DNA of 64,000 nt, taken from a marine group bacterium Sva0996 bin134 (GTDB lineage Bacteria; Actinomycetota; Acidimicrobiia; Acidimicrobiales; Bin134). The notes under the pieces were generated by a model, which was not told the DNA's origin, did not search any database, and was given only the letters and a program-made list of their open reading frames with translations. The stretch is from NCBI GenBank assembly GCA_002239105.1, contig MPNQ01000003.1:155316-219315 (forward strand), read 5' to 3'. The position numbers and the translations under genes are program-made. Of this stretch, positions 1-9,279 are shown in pieces; the first letter of the stretch is position 1, and every line of letters starts with the position of its first letter.

Positions 1-1400
1 CCGCCGACGCCGAGGGCATGTACGACCTGCTCACCTACGAGAAGGGCGCCGCTGCGGTGCGGATGCTGGAGCAATTTCTCGGCCCCGACGAATTCCGCGA
101 CGGTGTCCGCCACTATCTCCAGCGCCACTCCTACGCCAACACCGAGACCCACGATTTGTGGGATGCCCTGACCGAGTCCACCGGCGAGCCCGCCCGAGAC
201 GTCATGGACTCATGGATCTTCCAGGGCGGCCACCCCGTGGTGACTGCTGCGAGGGACAACAGCGGGACGATCACGCTCAGCCAAAGTAGGTTCCGCTACG
301 ACGGGCAGCCCGACGACGCCCGCTGGCAGGTTCCAGTGGTGGCCGCCGCGGGCACAGGCACCGGTCAACGCACCCAACGGCTGGTCCTGGAAGGCCCCGA
401 GGCCCTCGATGCCATCAACCCCGACTGGGCCATGGTTAACCCGACCGCCGACGGCTTCTACCGGGTGGCCTACGAAGGCGGATTGCTGGACCGGCTGCTG
501 GAGGGCGGTCCCGAGCTGAACCCGCTCCAGCGATACGTGCTGGTGGACGATCAGTGGGCCCTAACGGTGGCCGACCGGCTAGCCGTGGCCGACTATGTTG
601 CCTTCGCCGAGCGCATGGCCGCCTCGGAGGATGACCTGGCCGTGTGGCGCCGACTGGCCGGCACGCTGGGCACTCTCGACCACATGGTTTCCGACGACGG
701 GCGCGCTGGACTCCAGGCCCGGGTGAGCGCCATGGTCGGCCCGGCCTGGGCCCGGGTGGGCTGGGAGCCCGCCGCCGGTGAGAACGACCGCATCGGCGAG
801 CTGAGGGGCGTGCTCGCCCGCACCCGGGCCGTGGGAGGCAACGACGCCGAGGCCATCGCCCGATGCCGGGCGCTGATGGCCGCTGAGGGCGTCGACCCCG
901 CATTGGCCGCCGCCGCCATTGCCGTAGTAGCCGCCACCGGCGACAGGGCCGACTACGACGAGATCCGCCAGCGCCTCCAAGATGCTCCCACCCCGCAGCT
1001 CAAGCTGCGCTACCTGATGGCGCTCACCGCCTTCAACGATTCAGCCCTCATGGACCGCACCCTGGCCGCCACCCTCGACGGCACCGTACGCAGCCAAGAC
1101 GCCGGATTCGTGCTCCGAGGCTGCCTGGAAAACCGCGACCTCGGCCCCCAGGCATGGGATTTCATAACCACGCACTGGGACAGCATCAACCAACGCCTCC
1201 CCAGCGCCATCGTCCCCCGAATGCTCGGCGGCATCAGCGCCCTATCCACCCCCGAACTGGCCCAATCAGTGCAGACCTTCCTAGACACTCACCCCGTCCC
1301 CCAAGGCCCCCTAATCGTCGCCCAACACCTAGAACGCCAAAAGGTCAACGTCGACTTGCGAAGACGAGTCCAGGAGGCTCTGGGAACGAAAGAGAACTGA
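1..1400 (+). CDS. M1 family aminopeptidase, C-terminal part (5' end outside window)
   Basis: The reading frame is open from the first bases of the window and ends at the TGA at 1398-1400, so only the C-terminal part is present. The start of the visible part (DLLTYEKGAAAVRML, then the FLGPDEFRDGVRHYL stretch) is the typical segment just after the zinc site of M1 aminopeptidases such as PepN. The rest is the helical ERAP1-like C-terminal domain, rich in Ala, Leu and Arg. The HExxH zinc site itself must lie upstream of the window. The likely role is cytoplasmic trimming of N-terminal residues from peptides. It converges with hpnH across about 100 bp containing GC-rich inverted repeats that could terminate both transcripts. 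Confidence 0.88.
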   Translation, partial: ADAEGMYDLLTYEKGAAAVRMLEQFLGPDEFRDGVRHYLQRHSYANTETHDLWDALTESTGEPARDVMDSWIFQGGHPVVTAARDNSGTITLSQSRFRYDGQPDDARWQVPVVAAAGTGTGQRTQRLVLEGPEALDAINPDWAMVNPTADGFYRVAYEGGLLDRLLEGGPELNPLQRYVLVDDQWALTVADRLAVADYVAFAERMAASEDDLAVWRRLAGTLGTLDHMVSDDGRAGLQARVSAMVGPAWARVGWEPAAGENDRIGELRGVLARTRAVGGNDAEAIARCRALMAAEGVDPALAAAAIAVVAATGDRADYDEIRQRLQDAPTPQLKLRYLMALTAFNDSALMDRTLAATLDGTVRSQDAGFVLRGCLENRDLGPQAWDFITTHWDSINQRLPSAIVPRMLGGISALSTPELAQSVQTFLDTHPVPQGPLIVAQHLERQKVNVDLRRRVQEALGTKEN

Positions 1401-1502
1401 GGCAGGGTGGGGGGTGGCCCGGCTCAGGGCGCCCGCCGCCCGGAGTTCATCGAGGACGGCGGGCTGGGCCGGGACAGGACCCGCCGCCCTGCCGGACGCG
1501 CG

Positions 1503-2510
1503 CTAACCAGTCCCTACCGCGGCGCGTATGGACTCGCGCAGCGACTTCATGGTGGCGAACACCGCAGTGGGCTCGTACCCGCAGTGGGCCATGCAGTTTT
1601 CGCAGCGGGGGTCCCGGCCTCGGCCATAGCTGTCCCAGTCGGTGGTGTCGATCAGCTCTTGATAGGTCTCGGTGTAGCCGTCGGACATCAGGTAGCAGGG
1701 CCGCTGCCAGCCGAACACCGAATAGCTGGGAATGCCCCAGGCGGTGCACTCGTACTCCACCTTGCCCTCGAGGAAGTCCAAGAACAGCGGCGTGTGGTTC
1801 AGCCGCCATTTCTTGCGCTTGCCCTCGGAGAAGGCGTCTTGGAAGAGGCGCTTGGTCTGCTCCACCGGCAAGAAGTGCTCCTGGTCGGGGGCCTTCTCAT
1901 AGGCGTACCCCGGCGAGATCATCATGGAGTCGACTTCTAGGTCGTCGTTCAAGAAGTCGAGCACGCTGCGCACGTCTTCGGGGCTGTCGGTGCTGAAGAA
2001 CGTGCTGTTGGTGGTGACCCGGAACCCCTTGGCCTTGGCCTCGTTGACGGCCTCCACCACCTCGTCGAACACCCCTTCTCGGGCCACGGCCAGGTCATGG
2101 CGCTCCTGGAGCCCGTCCACGTGGACCACGAAGGAGAAGTAGGGCGACGGCTTGAACTTGTCGATCTTGCGCCGCAGCAGCACTGCGTTGGTGCACAAGT
2201 ACACGAACTTCTTGCGCTTGATCAGCTCGTCCACCATCTCGTCGATCTGGGGGTGCAGCAGCGGCTCGCCTCCAGCGATGGACACCATCGGGGCACCGCA
2301 CTCCTCCATGGCGCCTACGGCTTCATCAACGCTGACCCGCTTGCGCAGCACCTCGGTGGGGTATTGGATCTTTCCGCAGCCGGGGCACTCCAAGTTGCAA
2401 GCGAACAGCGGCTCCAGCTCCACGATCAGCGGAAACTTGTCGCGGCGGCGCAGCTTGTTCTTGAACACGTAGGTGCCAACCTTGGCCGCTTGTCTCAGCG
2501 GAATGGGCAT
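1503..2510 (-). CDS. hpnH: HpnH, radical SAM adenosyl-hopene transferase
   Basis: This is a 335-residue radical SAM protein. The cluster motif CxxxCxxC is at C38, C42 and C45 (LFACNLECPGC), followed by the SAM-binding stretch SIAGGEPLLHP. A Cys-rich C-terminal tail (RCENCMAHCGYEP) is typical of the HpnH/SPASM-like family. Known role: it joins the 5'-deoxyadenosyl group to diploptene, giving adenosylhopane, the first step to C35 hopanoids. It is the last gene of the minus-strand hopanoid operon and starts one base after the hpnG stop codon, so translation is probably coupled. Confidence 0.95.
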   Translation of the reverse strand: MPIPLRQAAKVGTYVFKNKLRRRDKFPLIVELEPLFACNLECPGCGKIQYPTEVLRKRVSVDEAVGAMEECGAPMVSIAGGEPLLHPQIDEMVDELIKRKKFVYLCTNAVLLRRKIDKFKPSPYFSFVVHVDGLQERHDLAVAREGVFDEVVEAVNEAKAKGFRVTTNSTFFSTDSPEDVRSVLDFLNDDLEVDSMMISPGYAYEKAPDQEHFLPVEQTKRLFQDAFSEGKRKKWRLNHTPLFLDFLEGKVEYECTAWGIPSYSVFGWQRPCYLMSDGYTETYQELIDTTDWDSYGRGRDPRCENCMAHCGYEPTAVFATMKSLRESIRAAVGTG

Positions 2511-2511
2511 G

Positions 2512-3069
2512 TCAGACGACCTCCTTGGTCAGCACTGGCGTCAACCTACTAATGGTGCGCAGTGCTCTATAGATCCTTGCGGGGGCGGCCGCGGTTTTGA
2601 GTTCGCGGCTGGGGGTGTCGGTCACCACCCGCACTACTGCTGCCGGACCACGATGATGCTCCAACAGCCAAGCCGACTCCATATCGACCGCTACCGCGCC
2701 TCGATCGGCCAGCTCTTGTCGGCGCGGGCCGACGGCCAGCTCGGACACGCTGGCCACCGGGCCGACGTGCACGGTGAATCCGGCTTCCTCCAGGCCCTTG
2801 GCCACCATTTCGGCAAGGGGCAGGCCAATCGGCGCCACATCGTCGGCCGACACCTCGGTGGCCACCACCACATCGCCCGGCTCGATGCCCTCAACCACGG
2901 CCCCGCCCATGCCGACCACAGCCACTGGCCCGTGATTCGGCTCGACTCGACGGCTCGGCTTGGGCCCCATGCCGGTGCACACCACCGTCGCCTCACCATC
3001 ACCTCGGCGGATGCCCCTTCGTGCCGCTCTAGCCTCCATGGCCAACGGGCAAAACACCATCAGAGTCAC
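2512..3069 (-). CDS. hpnG: HpnG-like adenosylhopane nucleosidase/phosphorylase
   Basis: This 185-residue protein belongs to the nucleoside phosphorylase/MTA-SAH nucleosidase fold. It has the N-terminal core with CTGMGP, the central GMGGAVVEGIEPGDVVVATE segment, and the VDMES motif (around residues 140-150) that binds the ribose. HpnG removes adenine from adenosylhopane to give ribosylhopane. I take the GTG at 3069 as start because it overlaps the squalene-hopene cyclase stop by four bases (GTGA). Its place between the cyclase and hpnH supports the assignment, although general phosphorylases look similar. Confidence 0.85.
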   Translation of the reverse strand: MTLMVFCPLAMEARAARRGIRRGDGEATVVCTGMGPKPSRRVEPNHGPVAVVGMGGAVVEGIEPGDVVVATEVSADDVAPIGLPLAEMVAKGLEEAGFTVHVGPVASVSELAVGPRRQELADRGAVAVDMESAWLLEHHRGPAAVVRVVTDTPSRELKTAAAPARIYRALRTISRLTPVLTKEVV

Positions 3070-4952
3070 CCTTTACCGCTGGTCGCCCGCACCCAGCGGC
3101 CTAGGGCCATCACTGGGAACACCAGGCGGTACAGGTGGTAGCGGATGTAGAAGTCTCCGGAGAAACCGGTCCCGGTGTACCAGGGCTCGTCCCAGTCGCC
3201 GTCAGCGCGCTGATTGGCCACCAACCAAGCCACCCCTCGACGAGCTGCCTCCCCCTCAGCCCGGCCGGCAGCAATCAAGGCCAGCAGCGCCCACGCAGTC
3301 TGCGACGGGGTGGTCTCCCCGCGGCCCCGCCAGTTCTGGTCGGTGTATGAGCGCATGTCCTCGCCCCAGCCGCCGTCGGGGTTCTGCACCGACTCCAGCC
3401 ACCGGCAGGCCTTCACCACTCGGTCGTCGTCAGTCGGCACCCCTGCGCTGATGAGTGCCGGGACCGCTGCGCCGGTGCCGTAGATGTAGTTGGCCCCCCA
3501 ACGCCCGAACCAAGATCCGTCGTCCTCCTGCTCGGCGCTCAGCCACTGAACCCCCCGGTCCACTGCCTCCCGGTCCACCGGCAAGCCCAGCCTGTCGGTG
3601 TCCAGCTCGCACAACATCTCCACCACGTGGGCGGTCACGTCAGCCGACGGCGGGTCGATGACCTCACCGAAGTCGCAGAAGGGGAGTTCGGCCACCAGTG
3701 GGGAGCAGTTGTCGGCGTCGAATGCCGCCCAACCGCCGTCAGCGCACTGCATCCCCTGAGCCCACACCACCGCTCGCTCCAGCGCCTTTTGCACCGGCTT
3801 GGCATCGGGATGGCGGATTCGGCGCAGGGCCAGGGCCACCTCGGCCGTGTCATCCAAGTCGGGGTAGTAGTTGTTTTCGAATTCGAACGCCCACCCGCCG
3901 GGGGCCAAATGGGGGCGCTGCTCAGCCCAGTCGCCGACGACATGAACCTCTTGGTCCAGCAGCCAGCGGGCTCCAGCCTCCATCTGCGAATCGTCTGGCT
4001 CCAAGCCAGCGTCGGCTAGGGCCACCAGGGCCAAACAGGTATCCCACACCGGCGATTGGCAGCATTCCAGCCGGCGCATGTCGTCTTCGACGATGGTCCA
4101 GGCGTCGAACCCCTCCAGCCCTTTGGCCAGAATCGGATGCTTCAGGGAATAGCCCCGCACGTACAGGGCCAGCAGGGAGTACACCCACGGTGGCTGAATG
4201 CCACCCCAGCAGCCGTCAGCCTCTTGGCGGGCGACAATCCACTGCTCAGCCCGGCTCAGCGCCCATTGTCGCAACCGCTGGTACGGACGGTTCTCATAGA
4301 TATGCAGCGCCCGGTCGATGCGTTGGAATCTCCGGGCCACCGTGCCGTTCCGGGCGAGCTCTCTCTCCGGGGGAAGGGCGCCTGTGCGGATCTCGTCCAG
4401 GCTGATTCCCATGGAGCGCACGGGGCGGTAAGCACCCACGACGGTCAACGCCACCACGGTCTGACGGGCCCAGCAGGCAAAGTCGTAGATGTTCAACGGC
4501 ACGTTCTTGGGCAGAAGGACCACCTCAGGGGGCAGGGCGGGGAGGTCTTCCCACCGCCACAGCCCGAACAGCGCCATCCAGACCCGGGTGAACACCCGGC
4601 TGCGCTCCAGGCCGCCCTCGCCGCGGATATACGCAGCCGCCTTGGCCATGTGGTCGGCGTCGACGGGATCGCCGGCATAGCGCAGCGCCCAGTAGGCCTC
4701 AACCGTTACCGACAAGTCGGCCGGACCCTGGAAGTAGGTCGACCAGGTGCCATCAGCCCGTTGGCTGTGGCGAATCCAGTTTGCCGTCTGTCGGGTGATC
4801 TCCGGGTCGGCGATGCCCAAGAACTCCCGCAGAAACAGATCCTCGGCCTCAATGGATACGTTGGTCTCCAGTTCGTCCTTCCACCACCCCTTGGCGTCTT
4901 GGAGGTTCAAGAGCCGATCGCGGGCCCTGGCCAGGGATTGCTCTGCACTCAT
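3066..4952 (-). CDS. shc: Squalene-hopene cyclase
   Basis: This 628-residue protein is the normal length for bacterial squalene-hopene cyclase. The protonating DxDD motif is clear at D365-L-D367-D368. Several QW repeats (for example QxxDGGWG and QEDDGSWFG) are spread through both alpha-barrel domains. It cyclises squalene to hopene/hopanol as a monotopic membrane enzyme. The ATG at 4952 overlaps the upstream polyprenyl synthase stop (ATGA). It sits in the operon exactly between precursor synthesis (hpnCDE) and side-chain elongation (hpnGH). Confidence 0.97.
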   Translation of the reverse strand: MSAEQSLARARDRLLNLQDAKGWWKDELETNVSIEAEDLFLREFLGIADPEITRQTANWIRHSQRADGTWSTYFQGPADLSVTVEAYWALRYAGDPVDADHMAKAAAYIRGEGGLERSRVFTRVWMALFGLWRWEDLPALPPEVVLLPKNVPLNIYDFACWARQTVVALTVVGAYRPVRSMGISLDEIRTGALPPERELARNGTVARRFQRIDRALHIYENRPYQRLRQWALSRAEQWIVARQEADGCWGGIQPPWVYSLLALYVRGYSLKHPILAKGLEGFDAWTIVEDDMRRLECCQSPVWDTCLALVALADAGLEPDDSQMEAGARWLLDQEVHVVGDWAEQRPHLAPGGWAFEFENNYYPDLDDTAEVALALRRIRHPDAKPVQKALERAVVWAQGMQCADGGWAAFDADNCSPLVAELPFCDFGEVIDPPSADVTAHVVEMLCELDTDRLGLPVDREAVDRGVQWLSAEQEDDGSWFGRWGANYIYGTGAAVPALISAGVPTDDDRVVKACRWLESVQNPDGGWGEDMRSYTDQNWRGRGETTPSQTAWALLALIAAGRAEGEAARRGVAWLVANQRADGDWDEPWYTGTGFSGDFYIRYHLYRLVFPVMALGRWVRATSGKG

Positions 4953-5950
4953 CAGAAGTCCCTCCCTACGATGAACTGGGCCAGAGAACGCATCTCCTCC
5001 ACCGCCTCGGACACCACCGAAGGGAATTGGGAAACTGAATCGAGGGCCGACATCGCTTGTCCGAGGTGGGTCCGGGCCAGCGCCTGGGTGCCCTCCCGAC
5101 CACCTCCCACATCCACCAGGGCCCGGGCCGCGCTCACATCTTTGGCTTCCAACTCGGGACGGGTATAGAGATCGGCCAGATCATCGGCTACTGAAGTGCC
5201 GCTGTTGAGCGCGATCACCACCGGCACCGACTTCTTGCGCTCCCGCAGATCAGCCCCCGCGGGCTTCCCGGTGCGCTCGGGATCACCCCATATGCCCAGC
5301 AGATCGTCCACCGCCTGAAACGCAATCCCCATATGCATGCCGTAGTCGGCCAATCTCTCGACGACTTCGTCATCAGCCCCGGCCAAGATGGCCCCCACCG
5401 ATGAGGCGTATGACAGAAGCGCTCCGGTCTTGCCCTGCTCCATGGCCAGGCATTGCTCCAGAGTGATGTTGGGCATCTCCTCAAAGGCCATGTCCATGCT
5501 CTGGCCGGCGATCATGGCCGAAATCGCCTCAGCCAAATGCTTGGCTGCTTTGACCCTGGGCGGGGTGGGGTCGGACAGCAAGGTTTGGAACGCCAAGGCG
5601 TGGAGGGCATCTCCGGCGATTACGCCGACGCCGACCCCGAATTTGGCCCACACGGTGGCCCGGTGTCGGCGCTCGGCATCGTTGTCGATGATGTCATCGT
5701 GGATGAGCGAGAAATCGTGGATTAGCTCAATGGCCACCCCTCCCGGAACCCCAGTCTCGGAGGGAGCGCCTGCGGCCTCGGCTGACAAGATGGCCAGCGC
5801 AGGGCGAGTTCCTTTGCCCCGACCCTGGAAGTGGTACTCGGCAGGCACCCTCAGTTCGGTGCACAGGCCGCCTAAGGCGGCGGCAATGGCAGGGTCGACC
5901 AAGTTTCTGGCCCTCTCAAGAATGGCCGGAGTCTGCGATCCACCGCTCAT
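4952..5950 (-). CDS. Polyprenyl (farnesyl/geranylgeranyl-type) diphosphate synthase
   Basis: This trans-isoprenyl diphosphate synthase has about 332 residues. The first Asp-rich motif is LIHDDIIDND. The second region reads AVDDLLGIWGD, so it carries DDLLG where many relatives have DDxxD; this variant is common in actinobacterial members. It presumably supplies farnesyl diphosphate for HpnC/HpnD. The open frame extends to 6091, but the ATG at 5950 is chosen because it begins the family-like sequence and overlaps the hpnE stop (ATGA). Product chain length cannot be read from the sequence. Confidence 0.9.
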   Translation of the reverse strand: MSGGSQTPAILERARNLVDPAIAAALGGLCTELRVPAEYHFQGRGKGTRPALAILSAEAAGAPSETGVPGGVAIELIHDFSLIHDDIIDNDAERRHRATVWAKFGVGVGVIAGDALHALAFQTLLSDPTPPRVKAAKHLAEAISAMIAGQSMDMAFEEMPNITLEQCLAMEQGKTGALLSYASSVGAILAGADDEVVERLADYGMHMGIAFQAVDDLLGIWGDPERTGKPAGADLRERKKSVPVVIALNSGTSVADDLADLYTRPELEAKDVSAARALVDVGGGREGTQALARTHLGQAMSALDSVSQFPSVVSEAVEEMRSLAQFIVGRDF

Positions 5951-7389
5951 GCAATGGTCCTTTCTCTTTGGTCTTGCCCAGAGGGCATCAATGCGTCGGC
6001 GCCGTGGCAGTGATCCAGCGCGAGGCGGGCCGCCTGATTGCCGGAGCGGACCGCACCTTCCATGGTGGCCGGCCAGCCGGTATCGGTCCACGCCCCGGCC
6101 AAGAACAGGCCGTCAATGGCGGTGGTCGGACCGGGACGAAGCCGACGGGTGCCAGGACGGCCGGCAAAGGTGGCCCGGTGCTCTCGGGTCACCACTGCAT
6201 CCAAGACTTCGGCATCGGCTGAGAGGGGGAATAGGTCGGCCAGAGCCGAGCGATAGCGCTCGATCATCTCGGCAGGCCGGTCGCCGATCTCATCGAACGC
6301 GGCCGACTGCGAAACAGCCAACACCTGCTCGTCGCGGCCTTCGGTACCTGTGATCTCCTCGGGTTCGTCCGCAGCCCAGTGGGCGGCCTCGGTGCGGTCG
6401 AACACGAACTGCACCGGCGAGTCAAGAGCCGCGGCAAAGGGCACGTCCATAACGCGGCGGTCGAACACGAAATGCACGTTGGCAATGGGAGAGATCCCCA
6501 GGTCGGCCAGCTCGGTTTGCCGGGCGACAGTGTCGGGGGGCAGGCGGCGGCCCGCGACGTCGTGGGGCACGGCGAGGATCACCGCGTCGGCCTCGATCCG
6601 CTGCCCGTCCACCTTCACCGAAGGGCCGTCGCCCACAGATTCCACCGGGGCTTGGAGCTCGATTGTCCCTCCTTGGGCGGCGATCACCCGGGCGGCCGCA
6701 TCGCCGTGCAGGGCAGACAACGGCACCCGAGTCCAGCCCAAATCGCCGGAATCGGCGTCGTCCAAGAGCCCGGTGCGAAAGACCTTCACCGCCAGGCTCA
6801 GCGAGGCGTCGTCGGCCTTCAAATTCACGGTGGGCAAGCAGATCAGGTCCCACAAACGGGCGACGGCCTGGTCGGACTCTCCCCGAAATCGAAGCCAACC
6901 GCCGAAGCTCATCTCGTCGGTTCCGGGATCGTCGGGATCAAGGCGGCGCAGGGCCAGAGCAGTGCGAACCGCCCGCAGCCGGTCACCCACCGAAAGCGGG
7001 CCGTAGCGCAGGAGCGACCGGGCTAGGTGCAGGGGAGCCGGGGCGCCGGTACGGGAGATACTCGCCGGGCGGCCGCCGGGACGGATCACGGGAACCGACA
7101 GCCGGGACTGCTCGGCCACTTGGTCGGCTGCTCCCAAGCGGTCCAAAAAGGCCCGATACTCGGTACAGCACCGCATGAACACGTGCTGGCCGTTGTCGAA
7201 CCAGCGGCCGTTGCGCTGGAACGACCAGGTCGCCCCGCCCAATCGGGGGGCCCGCTCATACAGCGTCACCTGGGCCCCGCCGTCGGCGGCGGCCACCGCC
7301 GCGGCCAAACCAGCCAATCCACCTCCGACCACCGCAACCTTCGGTGTCACGTCCGGATCGGTCGTCAGCCGGGAACCCGTCGGACTCAT
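5947..7389 (-). CDS. hpnE: HpnE, hydroxysqualene dehydroxylase (FAD-dependent)
   Basis: This is a 480-residue FAD-dependent amine-oxidase/desaturase-fold protein. The N-terminal dinucleotide motif is GGGLAGLAAA, followed by an acidic strand end (YER). The NGQHVFMRCC segment and the C-terminal LAGAWTDTGWPATMEGAV are family hallmarks. In the HpnCDE route this enzyme reduces hydroxysqualene to squalene. The ATG at 7389 is chosen over the longer open frame because it overlaps the hpnD stop by four bases, the same coupling seen along the operon. Confidence 0.93.
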   Translation of the reverse strand: MSPTGSRLTTDPDVTPKVAVVGGGLAGLAAAVAAADGGAQVTLYERAPRLGGATWSFQRNGRWFDNGQHVFMRCCTEYRAFLDRLGAADQVAEQSRLSVPVIRPGGRPASISRTGAPAPLHLARSLLRYGPLSVGDRLRAVRTALALRRLDPDDPGTDEMSFGGWLRFRGESDQAVARLWDLICLPTVNLKADDASLSLAVKVFRTGLLDDADSGDLGWTRVPLSALHGDAAARVIAAQGGTIELQAPVESVGDGPSVKVDGQRIEADAVILAVPHDVAGRRLPPDTVARQTELADLGISPIANVHFVFDRRVMDVPFAAALDSPVQFVFDRTEAAHWAADEPEEITGTEGRDEQVLAVSQSAAFDEIGDRPAEMIERYRSALADLFPLSADAEVLDAVVTREHRATFAGRPGTRRLRPGPTTAIDGLFLAGAWTDTGWPATMEGAVRSGNQAARLALDHCHGADALMPSGQDQRERTIA

Positions 7390-8240
7390 GTCGTGACACC
7401 GGCCAGACTGCGGAGTGCCACCCAGGCCTTCTCCCTGGTGGGCAACGACATCCGCCCCTCTAGTACCGCCGTGGGGGAAGCTGCGATTCGGGCCAACAGC
7501 CGGTGGTAGATCCCGGCCATCGCCCCAGTACAGGCTCGGCTGCGGTGGTCCAGCATCTTGAGCAGCTTCAGCCCTTCGGCGAAACGCCGATCGGCCCGCT
7601 CCGCCTCGAATGACACCAGTGCACCAACCGCATCGGTGGGCCCGGTCAGGTCGGGGGCGCAGCCGAATTGCTCGATGTCGTCGGCCGGCAGGTAGACCCG
7701 GCCCATGCCCCGGTCCTCCACTATGTCGCGCAGGATATTGGTGAGCTGAAGGCCCACGCCCAGCACATCGGCCAGTTCGCTGGCCTCTTCGGCATCGCCG
7801 GTTGTTCCGAAGACCCCCAGCGACAGGCGGCCTACCGATCCGGCCACCAGCCGGCAATACTGCTCTGTTTCCTCGATGGTGGTGTACACCTTCCCAACCG
7901 CGTCCTGTTCACAGCCGTCAACGATCTCGTTCAGCGCGGCCACCGGGATGGGGAAACGGCCAATGGCATCGCCCAGCCCGACCAGCACCGGGTCTTCAGA
8001 GTCGCTGACCCCGCCATTGGCCAGAGTGTCGATGTCGGACCGCAGTTGGGCCAACTGGACGAGTTTTTCGTCTTGGGGAAGGGGACCGTCGCCCACATCG
8101 TCGATGCGCCGGGCCATGGCATACAGAGCGGACATGGCCAGGCGCTTAGGCTTGGGCAGCAGCCGGATGCCGTAGAAAAAGTTGCGGGCCTCAGTCCGAG
8201 TGATCTCCTCGCACCGTTTATAGGCGTCGGCTGTCCTCAC
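7386..8240 (-). CDS. hpnD: HpnD, presqualene diphosphate synthase
   Basis: This 284-residue member of the squalene/phytoene synthase family carries both Asp-rich metal-binding motifs: RRIDDVGDG near residue 50, and NILRDIVEDRGMGRVYLP near residue 170. HpnD condenses two farnesyl diphosphates into presqualene diphosphate. The ATG at 8240 overlaps the hpnC stop by four bases. Phytoene synthase is the main alternative on sequence alone, but pairing with hpnC, hpnE and the cyclase settles it. Confidence 0.93.
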   Translation of the reverse strand: MRTADAYKRCEEITRTEARNFFYGIRLLPKPKRLAMSALYAMARRIDDVGDGPLPQDEKLVQLAQLRSDIDTLANGGVSDSEDPVLVGLGDAIGRFPIPVAALNEIVDGCEQDAVGKVYTTIEETEQYCRLVAGSVGRLSLGVFGTTGDAEEASELADVLGVGLQLTNILRDIVEDRGMGRVYLPADDIEQFGCAPDLTGPTDAVGALVSFEAERADRRFAEGLKLLKMLDHRSRACTGAMAGIYHRLLARIAASPTAVLEGRMSLPTREKAWVALRSLAGVTT

Positions 8241-9139
8241 CTTCGCCTCCAGCGCGTAGCGGCGTCGCGCGCGGCGCGAACCGTTTTGGCGTCGGTCAAC
8301 CGGTGGAGGGCGACCAGCCGGACAGCATGAATCGAAGTCCGGACCTTCGACGGGGTCCGCAGCTTTCTCAGCACGTCGTAGTCAGCTCCAGCAATGGCAT
8401 CCAACGCGGCCAATCCCCCGGCGGCATAGCCAGCCACCGTCACCCTGGCCCACCCGCTGAGGGAGGCCACCAACGGCTCACCTCGGCACAGCAGGCCGCG
8501 AGCGCTGTCGCACTGGTGGGCCACTAGCTTGCGGAGCGGCTTCGATGCCCTTTCGGCCCCAAGATCATCCTCATCCACACCGAAGCGGGATAGCTCGTCG
8601 GCCGGGAAGTAGATGCGGCCCTTTTCGGTGTAGTCCTCGCCGATGTCCTGAAGGTGCTCCACCAACTGGAGCCCGGTGCACACCGCGTCGCTGAGGGCGA
8701 TGCGCTCGGGGGTGGCCGCGTCGAAGACCGCCAGCACCAGCCGACCCACGGGGTTGGCCGACAGCGTGCAGTACTCGGCCAGTTCGGCCTGGGTCTGATA
8801 GCGGTGCTTGCGCTGGTCAACTCGATTGGCCTCGATGAGGGCCAAGAACGGCTCATCGTCGATGTCCAGTTCGGTGAGCGAACCGGTGAGCTGCGACATC
8901 ACCGGGTGGGTGGCGCCACCGGTGCGGGCCAGGTAGAGCTCGGCTTCGAGCCAGTCCAGCGCGGCCAAGCGGTCGCCGTCGTACTCGTCCCCGATGTCGT
9001 CCACGAGGCGGGCGAATCCGTAGACGGCCAACAAATGGGCCCGGGGACGCGCCGGTAGGGCCTTCAGCACAACCGGAAAATTCTCGCTTCGGCTCTGGGC
9101 CATAATCGAGTTCAAATCGAACTCGACTTCGGTCTTCAC
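8237..9139 (-). CDS. hpnC: HpnC, hydroxysqualene synthase
   Basis: This 300-residue squalene/phytoene-synthase-fold protein begins with the HpnC-like SENFPVVLKALP segment. It has the first Asp-rich motif LVDDIGDEYD (D47-D54) and the second region LQDIGEDYTEKGRIYFP. It hydrolyses presqualene diphosphate to hydroxysqualene. It is the first gene of the seven-gene operon. The 140 bp upstream contain two inverted repeats and the end of a MerR-TetR regulator gene, so operon control probably acts here. Confidence 0.93.
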   Translation of the reverse strand: MKTEVEFDLNSIMAQSRSENFPVVLKALPARPRAHLLAVYGFARLVDDIGDEYDGDRLAALDWLEAELYLARTGGATHPVMSQLTGSLTELDIDDEPFLALIEANRVDQRKHRYQTQAELAEYCTLSANPVGRLVLAVFDAATPERIALSDAVCTGLQLVEHLQDIGEDYTEKGRIYFPADELSRFGVDEDDLGAERASKPLRKLVAHQCDSARGLLCRGEPLVASLSGWARVTVAGYAAGGLAALDAIAGADYDVLRKLRTPSKVRTSIHAVRLVALHRLTDAKTVRAARDAATRWRRR

Positions 9140-9234
9140 AACGCCCCCCGCTGTGGCTCATTAGCCCCGGTCAACCCGCTGGTCAGCGAGCTAGCCGGGA
9201 CATTGCGAATGTTGTCTAGAGCGATGGCCACCTA

Positions 9235-9246
9235 GTTGTGAACAAC
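9235..9246. promoter_or_regulatory. Inverted repeat GTTGT-GA-ACAAC upstream of hpnC
   Basis: This is a perfect 5-bp inverted repeat with a 2-bp centre, about 95 bp upstream of the hpnC start in the gap after the regulator gene. It lies only four bases from a second inverted repeat at 9251-9264. It may be a regulator binding site; no binding protein can be assigned from sequence. Confidence 0.4.
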
Positions 9247-9250
9247 AAAG

Positions 9251-9264
9251 TGACCATCAGGTCA
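9251..9264. promoter_or_regulatory. Inverted repeat TGACC-ATCA-GGTCA, candidate operator of the hopanoid operon
   Basis: This is a perfect 5-bp inverted repeat with a 4-bp spacer. It lies 16 bp beyond the stop of the MerR-TetR regulator and about 110 bp upstream of hpnC. The size and symmetry suit a TetR-type dimer. The position suggests the adjacent regulator controls hpnC-hpnH from here; that link is inference. Confidence 0.45.
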
Positions 9265-9279
9265 TCTTTTTGTACGCGC

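Noticed and set aside
436..980. Arg/Pro-rich antisense frames over the aminopeptidase gene
   Set aside because: They are GC-rich shadow frames without ribosome-binding sites or recognisable domains.
1401..1502. A defined intrinsic terminator between the convergent genes
   Set aside because: GC-rich inverted repeats are present but no T-run follows, so I do not list it as a terminator.
4056..5168. A 370-codon plus-strand frame over the squalene-hopene cyclase
   Set aside because: It is antisense to a clear operon gene and Gly/His/Gln-rich without domain content.
5950..6091. N-terminal extension of the polyprenyl synthase
   Set aside because: The extra residues overlap hpnE and are Arg/Gly-rich; the ATG at 5950 gives the usual family start and operon overlap.
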